Source of the DNA: Pseudanabaena sp. ABRG5-3
GTDB taxonomy: Bacteria; Cyanobacteriota; Cyanobacteriia; Pseudanabaenales; Pseudanabaenaceae
Reading direction: 5' to 3'
DNA length: 64,000 bases
NCBI RefSeq assembly: GCF_003967015.1
Contig: NZ_AP017560.1
Coordinates: forward strand, 2,294,001 to 2,358,000
Shown: in pieces, positions 25,731 to 34,907 of the stretch
How positions within the stretch are numbered: the stretch's first letter is position 1
How the letters are laid out: every line of letters begins with the position of its first letter
Notes under the pieces: generated by a model
Told to the model about the DNA's origin: nothing
The model's input: the letters and a program-made list of their open reading frames with translations, nothing else
Databases searched by the model: none
Program-made: the position numbers and the translations under genes

Positions 25731-25847
25731 TATAGCTGTCGCCAAGTGTATCAGGACATAAAACCCAAGAAGAGAAAGGCGGCGCTTTGCGCCGCCTTTC
25801 TCTTCTTGGGTTTTGATTTTGTCTTAACATAAGCGATGGCAGCTATA
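25731..25847. repeat. Palindromic element, family A (full-length)
   Basis: 117 bp with ends TATAGCTGTCGCCA and TGGCAGCTATA. The central stem is CCCAAGAAGAGAAAGGCGGCGC pairing with its complement around a short loop. Other copies lie at 35732-35830 and 48466-48559, with a partial copy at 1796-1860. It lies in the 598 bp spacer between ftsH and its truncated copy, where no gene is seen. Confidence 0.75.
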
Positions 25848-25934
25848 GCAGTCCTAAATCATTGCTAGATTTTTGAGTTTATAGAAGTGTACTCTTTCAG
25901 GGTGCGCTTCCATAAAACATCTAGGATTGCTATA
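25844..25934. repeat. Palindromic element with TATAGCAGTCCTA ends
   Basis: 91 bp with terminal inverted repeats TATAGCAGTCCTA and TAGGATTGCTATA. It overlaps the family A element by four bases (TATA). The inner stem (TTTATAGAAG / CTTCCATAAA) resembles that at 2662-2700. Confidence 0.7.
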
Positions 25935-25997
25935 GCGATCGCAGAACAAGAAAAAGGTGATTACTAGAAACGGATTTTGTTGCTTAACGAAAATTTT

Positions 25998-26069
25998 AAA
26001 CGCGAGTTCGGAATAATTTGAAACGAGCTTTGAGAGAGGGTTTGCCAGCTTAGCCCGAACTGACATTAA
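25998..26069. repeat. Element family C (deletion derivative)
   Basis: Ends AACGCGAGTTCGG and CCGAACTGACATTA are inverted repeats. The inside carries AATAATTTGAAACG and CTTTGAGAGAGGGTTTGC, as in the fuller copy at 36732-36869. One arm of the inner hairpin is missing. Confidence 0.65.
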
Positions 26070-26126
26070 TTAAACTTGATGGCATTTCTTGATTTGCATA
26101 AATCTCAGTAAATTTACACAAATAAA

Positions 26127-26675
26127 CTACCTGACTAGAAAAATAAAAATAATCAGACTTAGTAAGAAAAACAAACTGACTAATAGTAAAACAGGCAAAA
26201 TAGGCAAAATTAACATGCTCAAGGTTTGCAATAATGAGCGTTCAGTGGAACGTAAAGCAACATCTAGCTCAATGTTATTTTCTCTAATAGTCTTAGTGAA
26301 ATCAGGGTCGTTAGGCAGATTTACATGAACTTTTTTCTTGCCTTCAGATCCATCAATTACTGTCACTTCTGCAAAAGAGCGATCGGAACTAATGCTAATT
26401 CTGGAGACACCTGTGGGTTTCTTCCTGATTTCTTCGATTAGCTTGCTATAGTTCCATTCCCCTTGAGTGTTTGGCTGTCTATTGAGGAGATTGCTATCGA
26501 GGAAATATGGTACTAGGGCAATTACGACAATGCAAAAGGTAATAAAGTCAATGACAAGTAGAGCGTATAAGCCAAATAATTTCCACTTTTTATTATTGTA
26601 GTTTTTATTATTGCTTTTCACTATTACCGTTCCGTCAATAAATTCGATAAAAATGTTCCTAAATGATTTTGTCAA
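26127..26675 (-). pseudogene. Truncated FtsH: N-terminal membrane region only
   Basis: 182 residues matching the first 160 residues of the FtsH encoded at 23612. Shared segments are VIVKSNNKN, KKWK-FGLYALL, TQGEWNYSKLIEEIRKKPTGVSRI, SDRSFAEVTV, GKKKVHVNLPNDPDF, RENNIELDVA and LILPILPVLLLVSLFFLL. The AAA and protease domains are absent; after TM2 the reading frame continues for only a dozen hydrophobic residues (SLIIFIFLVR). The sequence upstream also matches that of ftsH (ATTTTATTAACTAATCTTAACG in both), so gene start and promoter were duplicated together. It is either a decaying duplicate or a small membrane protein that could interact with FtsH. Confidence 0.8.
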
Positions 26676-26764
26676 GAAGGGATAATTTTATTAACTAATC
26701 TTAACGCAATCAGTCTAAAATCTATCTAAACGACAGTAGAATTTCTCTTTGGATCGATAACTCC

Positions 26765-27523
26765 ATGAATGCAAATCAATGGCAATGGCGAGACGGCGTA
26801 TTAACTTGTAAATTATTGTCTGACTGGTCTCATGGTTTTTTTACGCGATCGCACGCTCCTAAATTACCTAATGATCTCCATAATCATCTTGCTGAGTCAG
26901 GTAAAGCCTATCGTGCTAAGCAAGTACATGGTAATCGCTTGATTCATGCTAATGAAATTGAAACTATTCCCGATTCCGTCTTACCTGAAGCCGATGGCGT
27001 ATGGGCAACCTGCGATCGCCACAATATTAATAGCAATCGCTCGGTATGGGTATGTACGGCTGATTGCGTACCTGTATTGATTGGCGATCGCAAGTTAGGT
27101 TCCGTTGCCGCAGTTCATGCAGGTTGGCGCGGCACAGCTTCAGGAATTGTGACTAAGGCGATCGCTACATTATGCGAACAAGGCAGCGAATTAAAGGATT
27201 TACGGGTTGCTCTGGGCCCAGCGATTTCTGGACAGGTGTATCAAGTGTCACAGGATGTTGCTCAGCAGGTGACAGCGACGATTAATCAATCAGTGGGTGT
27301 CCATCCCGATGAGCATCCTGAACGGGTAAAGCTAGATTTGCGCCAAGTGCAAATACAACAGCTTAAAGAATTAGGAATGCCCTCAGAAAATGTGGCGATC
27401 GCGCCTTACTGCACATTGCAGCATGAGGAAATTTTCTTTTCCTATCGGCGCTATTTTCTGAATAATCCTAATCCCCAACCAAGAGCGCCACAGGTGCAAT
27501 GGTCAGGGATTGCGATCGCCTAA
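26765..27523 (+). CDS. pgeF: Multicopper-like YfiH/PgeF domain protein (purine nucleoside/peptidoglycan editing)
   Basis: 252-residue laccase-domain (DUF152, YfiH) protein. The family zinc-site motifs are all present: KQVHGNRLIHA (His), WVCTADCVPVLIGD (Cys) and VAAVHAGWRGTASGIV (His). Family members act as peptidoglycan editing factors or as purine nucleoside phosphorylase/adenosine deaminase enzymes. The C-terminus keeps CTLQHEEIFFSYRR, which is usual. It diverges from the truncated ftsH copy with a 90 bp spacer that includes the duplicated ftsH promoter region. It converges with the acidic membrane protein gene 12 bp away. Confidence 0.92.
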   Translation: MNANQWQWRDGVLTCKLLSDWSHGFFTRSHAPKLPNDLHNHLAESGKAYRAKQVHGNRLIHANEIETIPDSVLPEADGVWATCDRHNINSNRSVWVCTADCVPVLIGDRKLGSVAAVHAGWRGTASGIVTKAIATLCEQGSELKDLRVALGPAISGQVYQVSQDVAQQVTATINQSVGVHPDEHPERVKLDLRQVQIQQLKELGMPSENVAIAPYCTLQHEEIFFSYRRYFLNNPNPQPRAPQVQWSGIAIA

Positions 27524-27534
27524 TAGCCAATTCT

Positions 27535-30500
27535 CTATTCTGGATTGTCAGACAAGGGCTTTCTATTCAAGAGGGCTTCAAGATCAGCAAACTCATCTAG
27601 TACGGGAGGATTAGACTCATTATCAGAATTACTCTCAAAGGTGATTTCTGGAGTTGATTCAGTATTAGTCTTGTTTACCTTGTCAGCATTATTTAGTTCT
27701 TCAAGCTTAGCTAAAAACTTATCCACAAGAAACTCTTGTACTAGATACTTAGGATCTTTATGTTCTGGGTTGTTTTCTGGTGTGGTTTCCTGCGAATCTT
27801 CCGCGATCGCTTCTGTTTCAAGTGTTGCGGGAGGTTCAATTGATTCAGGAATAGCTGTTTCCAAAATCTCCTCAGCAATTAAGACTTCTTCGGCGATCTC
27901 GGTTGCTTGTTCTGATACCGCAGATATTTCTATAATATCTTCAACTTCTTGATTTTCATCATCAATTTCTTCGTTAGAGTCGCCTAGATATTCTTGGAGG
28001 ATATTCTCTACATAGACATTGAAGGCAATCAGCTCATCCAATTCCTCATCAAAATCCGAGGATGCATTCTCTGGAGTTTCTACTTGCTCAATTGTTAGCT
28101 CCGCTTGCACATCTGTTTCCGTTTCTGGAATTAACGCATTAGTTGATTCTTCTACAATCTCTTCTAGTTCTGGATTAGTATCGGCAATATCAAATCTAGA
28201 TTCCACAGACTCTTCAGAAACGATGTCACCTACCTCTAGCTCATTATCATCTTCAACGCTGGCTTCTAGCTGATCAATATCAGTTTCGTTGGTAATACTA
28301 GGTTTTGCCGACTTCCCAAATCCATAAATCTTTTGAGAGAAACCTTTCTTGCGAGACTTTCTAAAGAGGTCTATAGACTTTTTTGATTTTTGGGATTTTG
28401 CCTCCGTAGCTAAATCAGTCTCAACAGAATCATTGATTTCAGTCTCTGTAATCGCATCATCAACTATCTCAGGCGCATCAATCTGTCCTTCATCAGATTC
28501 GGCAATTTCTTCAAGCTCTGAATCTACAGGATTATCCGCAAAATCTATAATCTCCTCACTTTCAGATTCTTGACTAGGCTCATTAAGCTCTAGAGCGTTA
28601 GTTTCTTCGGAAATTTGATCTCCTATGCTTTGTGTATCTAGCAGATTAGCGTTAATTTCTAGGTTTGTCCCAATTTCACTTTCGGCGTAAACATCGTCAG
28701 ATAATTCAGTGGTGAAATCTCCAACCTCATTATTAATCTCACTGATAGATGATTCTTCACCAATTTCCGAAGTTTCTGCGTTGGGGTTATCAGTAAATGA
28801 AGCGATCGCATCAATCTCAGGCTCTGCAATTTCTAATGCTGTATCCGAAAGATTAGTAATCTCTTCATTGGTATCTTCATCAAAATTATCAGATACTAAT
28901 TCTTCAGTGATATCTGCGAATGGGTTATCTAGATTTACACCAATTTCTTCATCTGTAGAATCTGGCGATTCATCAATCTCTAGTTCAGAAACAGTATCAT
29001 AAACAGGCAAATCCTCAGTAACATCGCTAGCAGTTTCTTGAATGTCTAAATTGATATCAGAGATATCATAGCTAGTATCAAAAGTATCTTCTGCGATATC
29101 TTGAGATTCAGACTTTGGGACATCTTCAGTAATATCTAGGAATGTCTCAGATTCAATCTCGTTAAATTCTGCTTGTGTAACTTCTTCGGGAGTAGGATCT
29201 ATAAAAACATCACCTTTTAGAGCTTCAGATATTTCTAATTCGGACTCGGCAACTACTTCATTAAGCTCTAAAGCTTCACTAGCATCTGAAATATTTTCGT
29301 CAATCTCTAATTCTTCAGAGGTTTCTGTAATCTCCTCAACGAGGTTATTGGTAACTTCTTGAGATGCAAAAGCCTCTGGCAATTCCTCCGAAATTAAATT
29401 AGCATCATTATCAATAACTTCTGAAATTACCTCATCTATAGATTCATGAGCAGATTCATCAAATTCTGAGGTTGCCTCCAGTTGATCTATAGATTTAGCA
29501 TTTACTGGTTCTTCGGGTGCTTCATTAACAATTACTTCAGCTACTTCTTCGAGAGTGTCATCATAAAAATCTGCAACTACTTCAGAGTCCAGATATTCAG
29601 GTTCCTCAATCGTTATTTCTTCGCCAAGGTTTACTTCAGCTTCTGTAGTTACTTCTACAAGAGCATCGACTTCAAACTCTGAGATGTCTGATTCTTCCTG
29701 AACAGCGATCGCATCATCTTCGGCTACCAATTCCTCAGAAATAGGTTCAGCAATTTCTAAGCTTAACTCAGGAGCTGATTCTTCTTGAAGATCTGCTTCT
29801 GCTTGAGCAATCACTACCTCCTCGGAAACTACTTCTTCAGTAAAGTTGTTAACCTCAAAATCTTCATCCACAGACTCAGCAACTTCAACTAATTCTGGGC
29901 TTGATTCGGTTACAGCCTCTTCGGTAGTGTCACTAATCTCTGCATCCTGAGATTCCTCTTGAGATGCCTCTACAACATCTTGAGTTTGATCAGATGTTGC
30001 TTCTTGAGGCTCATCTTTTTCCTCAACAGTCTCAGAAATTGGAGTTTCCTCAAAAAACTTTAATAGCTGAGGTACTTGCCAGCCGATATTAGTAAAGTTA
30101 TTTTTGATTTTCTCAATTGCAAAGGGTTGCAAGCTCGTTATTTCTGACTCAGCCGTGAGCTTAATCCGTAGAGCCGAAACCCCTGATTGCAATAAAACGT
30201 TACTTAATAAAAAGCAAATCTCAGCCCAGATAATCCCAAATAAACGTAATCCCTCAGGAAATGGCGCGATCGCTTGAGCTAGTGGTGCAGCAATATAGAG
30301 CTTACAAAAAATTGCACTGATTACAAAGGCAACTGCGATCGCTACCCAGCCTGTGACATACCAACCATTGCGTTGTTGCTTAACTAGAGTCAATACACGA
30401 AGTTCATCTTCGCTCAAGCTCTCGGAGGGCTTAAATAAAAACCAGAGACTAAAAGGTGAAAAAGGTTGTTGCCACTGGAGCCACACAACTGCGGCGATCG

Positions 30501-30684
30501 CAGGAAATCCCAGCAAAAATATCTCTAACCATGTGGGAAATACAGGATCGCCCACCGCTAAACCTGCCATGCTTAGTGCCAGTAACCACGGCACACCAGC
30601 AAGAAAAGCAATATTTCCCCAAATAAATGGATGGTTACTGATGGAGGTATTGCCACTTAAGGCACTGGGATTTGGTGATGTCAT
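27535..30684 (-). CDS. Membrane protein with an 850-residue acidic low-complexity tail
   Basis: 1049 residues. The N-terminal 200 hold about four hydrophobic segments (IWGNIAFLAGVPWLLALSMAGLAVG, WLEIFLLGFPAIAAVVWLQW, WYVTGWVAIAVAFVISAIFC, FGIIWAEICFLLSNVLLQ). From about residue 215 to the end the chain is dominated by Glu, Asp, Ser and Ile/Val, in loosely repeated phrases such as SEELEIDE and ISEEL. A single basic island, KSQKSKKSIDLFRKSRKKGFSQKI, lies near residues 765-790. The extreme C-terminus (DKFLAKLEELNNADK, LDEFADLEALLNRKP) is helical and may be a docking segment. I recognise only the N-terminal part as a type found in cyanobacteria (low-complexity tail protein). Function unknown. Small open frames on the opposite strand here are by-products of the Glu/Ser repeats. 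Confidence 0.82.
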   Translation of the reverse strand: MTSPNPSALSGNTSISNHPFIWGNIAFLAGVPWLLALSMAGLAVGDPVFPTWLEIFLLGFPAIAAVVWLQWQQPFSPFSLWFLFKPSESLSEDELRVLTLVKQQRNGWYVTGWVAIAVAFVISAIFCKLYIAAPLAQAIAPFPEGLRLFGIIWAEICFLLSNVLLQSGVSALRIKLTAESEITSLQPFAIEKIKNNFTNIGWQVPQLLKFFEETPISETVEEKDEPQEATSDQTQDVVEASQEESQDAEISDTTEEAVTESSPELVEVAESVDEDFEVNNFTEEVVSEEVVIAQAEADLQEESAPELSLEIAEPISEELVAEDDAIAVQEESDISEFEVDALVEVTTEAEVNLGEEITIEEPEYLDSEVVADFYDDTLEEVAEVIVNEAPEEPVNAKSIDQLEATSEFDESAHESIDEVISEVIDNDANLISEELPEAFASQEVTNNLVEEITETSEELEIDENISDASEALELNEVVAESELEISEALKGDVFIDPTPEEVTQAEFNEIESETFLDITEDVPKSESQDIAEDTFDTSYDISDINLDIQETASDVTEDLPVYDTVSELEIDESPDSTDEEIGVNLDNPFADITEELVSDNFDEDTNEEITNLSDTALEIAEPEIDAIASFTDNPNAETSEIGEESSISEINNEVGDFTTELSDDVYAESEIGTNLEINANLLDTQSIGDQISEETNALELNEPSQESESEEIIDFADNPVDSELEEIAESDEGQIDAPEIVDDAITETEINDSVETDLATEAKSQKSKKSIDLFRKSRKKGFSQKIYGFGKSAKPSITNETDIDQLEASVEDDNELEVGDIVSEESVESRFDIADTNPELEEIVEESTNALIPETETDVQAELTIEQVETPENASSDFDEELDELIAFNVYVENILQEYLGDSNEEIDDENQEVEDIIEISAVSEQATEIAEEVLIAEEILETAIPESIEPPATLETEAIAEDSQETTPENNPEHKDPKYLVQEFLVDKFLAKLEELNNADKVNKTNTESTPEITFESNSDNESNPPVLDEFADLEALLNRKPLSDNPE

Positions 30685-30758
30685 AGGGCATTCAGAAATA
30701 ATTTATATGTTAGATATATTTTTTAAACTTTTGAGATGCGTCTCCTGTACCTAGTTTT

Positions 30759-31907
30759 TTATCCTAAACCAGTAGTTAAGCGAGTCCAAAAACCTTCATA
30801 AATCTGCAATACTTCAGGCTCAAGTTTAGTAATGCGATCGCTTCTGGCAATCATACTTTCTGTCGGTTCTAAAGCTTTGATTGCTTTGAGATCATCAGGG
30901 AGCATTGATTTAGCGATTTTATTCGTTGTCCCAAAACTATTAGCATCACTAATTTTTGCAGCAACTTCGGGCTTCATTACATAATTGATCCAAGCATGAG
31001 CACCTTCGATGTTGGACGCACCTCTAGGAATTGCCATCGTATCTGTCCAAATCGATGTCCCACTACTCGGCAAAATATACTTAATATTTGGATCTTGTCT
31101 TGCTAATCCAATAGCGTCACCCGAAAATGCCATACACATCATCAAATCCCCTGAAGCTAAGGGATCTCTCCAAGCATCGGTAGTGAAATTGGCGATCGCA
31201 GGCATTAGTTCCCGTAATTTCTGAAAAGCTTGCTCAATATTTTCTTTTTCTTTAGTGTTATAGGAATTACCCAGAGTATGTAATGCCATTCCTAGAACTT
31301 CACGATAATCATTAACTAAGCTAATTCGCAGCTTACTTTTGTGTTCCCATAGGTAACTCCAATCGGTTGGTTCTTCTCCAATGATCGAGTTAACTGCCTT
31401 GACATTATAGGCAAGCCCTGTTGTCCCTAAACTGACGGGAATACTAAATATTGCGCCGCGATCGTGGGGCAATTCCAGATATTTACTAGCAATATTACTG
31501 ATGTTGGGTAGTAACTTTTTGTTGAGGGGGGAAAGCAGCTTGAGATCCCGCATTTGCGTCACCATATAATCACTAGGATAAATGACGCTATAGCCCGATC
31601 GCCCACCTGATGCTTCCAACTTGGCTAACATCACCTCATTAGAGTCATAGGCATCACCCACAACTTTAATGCCAGTCTCTTTGGTAAAACCCTCTAAAAC
31701 CTCTTGGTTATTAATATAGGTAGACCAACCATAGATATATAAAGTTTGTTTGTCTTGGGTAACTGGACGTACTACCTCATCTTTGCCAGATTCTGTATCC
31801 TGTGGCTTTTGAATAAAAATGTTACAGGCCGAGAGAGTTGATGCTCCAGCAAGAGCCGATGAGACATAGGCAGTTTGTCTAAGAAATTTACGCCGAGAGA
31901 TACTCAT
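30759..31907 (-). CDS. potD: Spermidine/putrescine ABC transporter substrate-binding lipoprotein
   Basis: Periplasmic polyamine-binding protein, 382 residues. The N-terminus is SRRKFLRQTAYVSSALAGASTLSAC: a twin-arginine motif and a lipobox with Cys near residue 28. The mature part begins with the PotD-type strand QTLYIYGWSTYINNQEVLEGFTKETGIKVV and has YPSDYMVTQM, ATTDAWRD-type and MCMAFSGDAIGLA segments, typical of PotD/PotF. The gene is 66 bp downstream of potA on the same strand. No PotB or PotC permease gene is present in the window. Confidence 0.92.
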   Translation of the reverse strand: MSISRRKFLRQTAYVSSALAGASTLSACNIFIQKPQDTESGKDEVVRPVTQDKQTLYIYGWSTYINNQEVLEGFTKETGIKVVGDAYDSNEVMLAKLEASGGRSGYSVIYPSDYMVTQMRDLKLLSPLNKKLLPNISNIASKYLELPHDRGAIFSIPVSLGTTGLAYNVKAVNSIIGEEPTDWSYLWEHKSKLRISLVNDYREVLGMALHTLGNSYNTKEKENIEQAFQKLRELMPAIANFTTDAWRDPLASGDLMMCMAFSGDAIGLARQDPNIKYILPSSGTSIWTDTMAIPRGASNIEGAHAWINYVMKPEVAAKISDANSFGTTNKIAKSMLPDDLKAIKALEPTESMIARSDRITKLEPEVLQIYEGFWTRLTTGLG

Positions 31908-31973
31908 ATATTCTTTTAATTGTTAAATTGCTCATTTTGAATAGTGCTTTGCATGGTACGCAACTGTCCAAAA

Positions 31974-33128
31974 TTAGGTAGCAACAGTAGTCTTAGGAAG
32001 AGCAACACAATCTTCAGGCATCCATGAGACATAGACTTGACTGTTAAAGGGAGGAGTCCTTTCACCTTGGTGGTTAGAGCGTACCAGCATTACCCTAACT
32101 GGCGGTACATTTTCGCTTGCATGGAGATCAACTACAAATTGGGAGTGATCACCCAAATAAAGCACATTATTGAGGATGCCGCGATAGGTGTTGTAGGGCT
32201 GGTTGGGATATTCGGTAGAGAGCTTAATTTTTTCAGGACGGACACTTACCACAGCTTCAGGTATGGGCAGCCAGTTTCTAGGCTTAGCAGCAACGATCGC
32301 TAAACCAGTGGACGATCTCAACTCCACAAAAGCCCCATCCTGTTCAATCACGCGACATTCAAATAAATTGGTTTCGCCTACAAAATCAGCAACAAAGGCT
32401 GAGGATGGGCGATCATAAACCTCGGCAGGTGTGCCGATCTGCTCGATCCTGCCTTGATTCATCACCGCAATTCTAGAGGAGATCGCAAGGGCTTCCCCTT
32501 GGTCGTGAGTAACCATGATGAAAGAAATACCGAGGTCATACTGCAAGTTTGATAGCTCTACCTGCATTTCCTTACGCAGCTTGAAGTCTAGAGCTGCGAG
32601 GGGTTCATCTAGCAAAATTACCTTGGGGCGATTAACTAAGGCTCTTGCCAGTGCAACTCTTTGCTGTTGACCGCCTGAGATTTGACTAGGATAGCGATCG
32701 CTTAAATGATCAAGGCGCACTTGCTTCAGCGCATCCTTCACCCTCTGCTGAATCTCCGACTTTGCCACACGTTTGACTGATAAGCCAAAGGCAACATTAT
32801 CAAAAATAGTCATATGCCCGAATAGAGCATAGCTTTGAAATACCGTATTTACAGGACGTTGATAGGCTGGAATATAGGTCATCGGATTGCCTTGAATCAG
32901 CACTTCCCCTGCTGATGGCTCCTCAAACCCTGCAACTAGCCTGAGTAACGTTGTCTTACCACAACCTGATGGACCGAGAATACTAAAAAGTTCGCCTCTC
33001 TGAACTTGCAGATCGACACCTTGAACAACGGTATTTGCACCGAACATTTTAAAAACTCGTTGGAGTTCAACATCGGGGACTGTACCTGTGGAGGTAGCGA
33101 ACTGTTTAGCAGTGGTTGACTGTGCCAT
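31974..33128 (-). CDS. potA: Spermidine/putrescine ABC transporter ATP-binding protein
   Basis: 384-residue ATPase of the polyamine importer. Walker A GPSGCGKTT, Q-loop NTVFQSYALFGHMT, signature ISGGQQQRVALARAL, Walker B VILLDEPLAALD, H-loop VTHDQGEAL. The C-terminal TOBE/OB domain (VGETNLFECRVIEQDGAFVEL, VSVRPEKIKLS) is of PotA type. The N-terminal 18 residues (AQSTTAKQFATSTGTVPD) are a variable extension. It is the first gene of a potA-potD pair. The gene upstream encodes an unrelated ABC-2-like membrane protein, so the permeases must lie elsewhere. Confidence 0.93.
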   Translation of the reverse strand: MAQSTTAKQFATSTGTVPDVELQRVFKMFGANTVVQGVDLQVQRGELFSILGPSGCGKTTLLRLVAGFEEPSAGEVLIQGNPMTYIPAYQRPVNTVFQSYALFGHMTIFDNVAFGLSVKRVAKSEIQQRVKDALKQVRLDHLSDRYPSQISGGQQQRVALARALVNRPKVILLDEPLAALDFKLRKEMQVELSNLQYDLGISFIMVTHDQGEALAISSRIAVMNQGRIEQIGTPAEVYDRPSSAFVADFVGETNLFECRVIEQDGAFVELRSSTGLAIVAAKPRNWLPIPEAVVSVRPEKIKLSTEYPNQPYNTYRGILNNVLYLGDHSQFVVDLHASENVPPVRVMLVRSNHQGERTPPFNSQVYVSWMPEDCVALPKTTVAT

Positions 33129-33210
33129 GTTGTAATGCTCAAACGTCTACTAATCTGTAATCAAATATTTTGGTTTCACTGCACCTGCAATAAAAACAAA
33201 ACTCAAGTCA

Positions 33211-34809
33211 CTAAGTCTCTCGCATTTTAGCGCGTTGTAGCTGATAAATGAGTTGTAATGCCAAGGCAATTATTACGGAAATTTGTCCTCCGAAGGCAAG
33301 AATGATATCAGAAAGTTTGATATTTGCGACCACAAACCAAGGGAATCCAAAAAATAACCAGACTCCTGCATGGCGTTCAGGGGTGATCGACAGACTGAGC
33401 ATAATCAAAACTGGCAGAAAAATTAATGCGGAAACAGTACCCGTTGCCCATGCCGAAGGATTACGATTTTTGAGAAATAAAATTAATTGGGTAACTAGAG
33501 AAAGCAGCAGGATAGAGAGCGCAAAGGATGCTATCACAATCAATGCTTTGCCACGAATATCTACACTATTCCATGAATTTACCCAAATCAAAACTGGTAA
33601 TTGGGTAATTAAGAGATTAATAGCGATCGCGATCGGGGCAGGGCTTTTATCTGACCAAATCAGATCCCGCAAGATATAGCCAAATCCCGATGGATGCTCC
33701 TCAGTAGTGGATAATGCCCCAAATCTGACCCAGTCTAACAATGCTTGTCTTTGAGGGGTGAGAGCTGTAATCGCTGCTAGGAATACTAAGAAATTAGCAA
33801 TATAAATAAATAGCATCAGCAAAAACAGGAATTCTCCATATAAGCCCTTGTCTGAAAATCCCGACTGTACGCAAAAGCCCAACATTAAGATTTCTAGATA
33901 TAGGGTTACTAGATAGCTGTGTCCCTTGCTGATGATAGTTGCCGTGGGGTTATGAAAGCGTCTTTCTAAAATGCGCCAGATTGCCAAGCTCAAGATGCCT
34001 AGATTCACAACTGTAAAAATATGTGAAGTCCAAATATTAGAAGTTATAGGTAAGTACCACCATTCGGCTTGAATCGCATTGATACGTCCACCTACTAAAA
34101 CTTTGCTAAAGCTGCTCCATGCGGTAAAGATATTCCACCACATAAATGCAGGCACAATCCAGACAAATGTAACAAATGAAAAAACTAAGGCTCCTGCGGT
34201 TACTTGTCCACCAAATTTGGCTTGCCAACCACTCAGTAAAGCTAACAAAATTGCCCCGCTAAACAAGAGAAAGGCAGTGGCTATGAGTAATACATAAAAA
34301 CTTAGTAAAAAGATGATCGGGACATTGCCGCCGATCGCAGCCGCAATGTGATACGGAATAATCAAACCGATACCAATATAAGCAAGCAATGGCACGCCCA
34401 TGATTTTACCCATGAGAATACTAATACTTGATCGCGGACTAATCCGAATAAAGTTGAGAGTGCCTTTATAGTCTTCAAGGGAAAGATCGGAGATGAGGCT
34501 ATAGACTCCCGCTAAAAATAAAATGAATGGCTCAGCCCAAGTAATAAGTCGAAATTGCTCTAACCACCAGTCTTGCCAAGAGGTCGCACAGCCAAATCCA
34601 CGTATCTGCACATAGCAATCTTCGCTAGGTATCCGTTGGCTATAAAACAAAAGTAGCAGGAGTTGAAATAGTAGAGATAGCCCGATCGCTACCATGAGAT
34701 TGCGTAACTTGAGTTTGCCACGAATCTCCCGCAATAGTTGCGGATTCCAATTACCGATACGATCAAGCCAAGATAATGTTTCTGGCGCGTTCATTGGAGA
34801 ATTGTTCAT
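33211..34809 (-). CDS. Polytopic ABC-2-like membrane protein
   Basis: 532 residues with about twelve hydrophobic segments. The N-terminal LSWLDRIGNWNPQLLREIRGKLKLRNL, followed by LMVAIGLSLLFQLLLLLFY, and the segment DLSLEDYKGTLNFIRISPRSSISILMGKIMGVPLLAYIG recall the permease subunit of ABC-2 exporters, where this region contacts the ATPase. No ATPase gene of the exporter type is adjacent (potA is an importer type). I know of related cyanobacterial proteins but no defined substrate. Divergent from the gene at 34908 with a 98 bp spacer. Confidence 0.78.
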   Translation of the reverse strand: MNNSPMNAPETLSWLDRIGNWNPQLLREIRGKLKLRNLMVAIGLSLLFQLLLLLFYSQRIPSEDCYVQIRGFGCATSWQDWWLEQFRLITWAEPFILFLAGVYSLISDLSLEDYKGTLNFIRISPRSSISILMGKIMGVPLLAYIGIGLIIPYHIAAAIGGNVPIIFLLSFYVLLIATAFLLFSGAILLALLSGWQAKFGGQVTAGALVFSFVTFVWIVPAFMWWNIFTAWSSFSKVLVGGRINAIQAEWWYLPITSNIWTSHIFTVVNLGILSLAIWRILERRFHNPTATIISKGHSYLVTLYLEILMLGFCVQSGFSDKGLYGEFLFLLMLFIYIANFLVFLAAITALTPQRQALLDWVRFGALSTTEEHPSGFGYILRDLIWSDKSPAPIAIAINLLITQLPVLIWVNSWNSVDIRGKALIVIASFALSILLLSLVTQLILFLKNRNPSAWATGTVSALIFLPVLIMLSLSITPERHAGVWLFFGFPWFVVANIKLSDIILAFGGQISVIIALALQLIYQLQRAKMRET

Positions 34810-34907
34810 AGGTTATTTTAGGCGATCGCCCATCGATCAGGCGCGATTAGATTTTATGATATAGCTACAAAATAGTGATAAAAGTCCAAATAATTAAAAT
34901 AATTAAT

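Noticed and set aside
25623-25832. 69-residue open frame in the ftsH spacer
   Set aside because: Its C-terminal half is the translated family A palindrome.
27545-29682. Several Ser-rich plus-strand open frames opposite the acidic protein gene
   Set aside because: They are the antisense of Glu/Asp/Ser codon repeats, which rarely give stops; no start signals or families.
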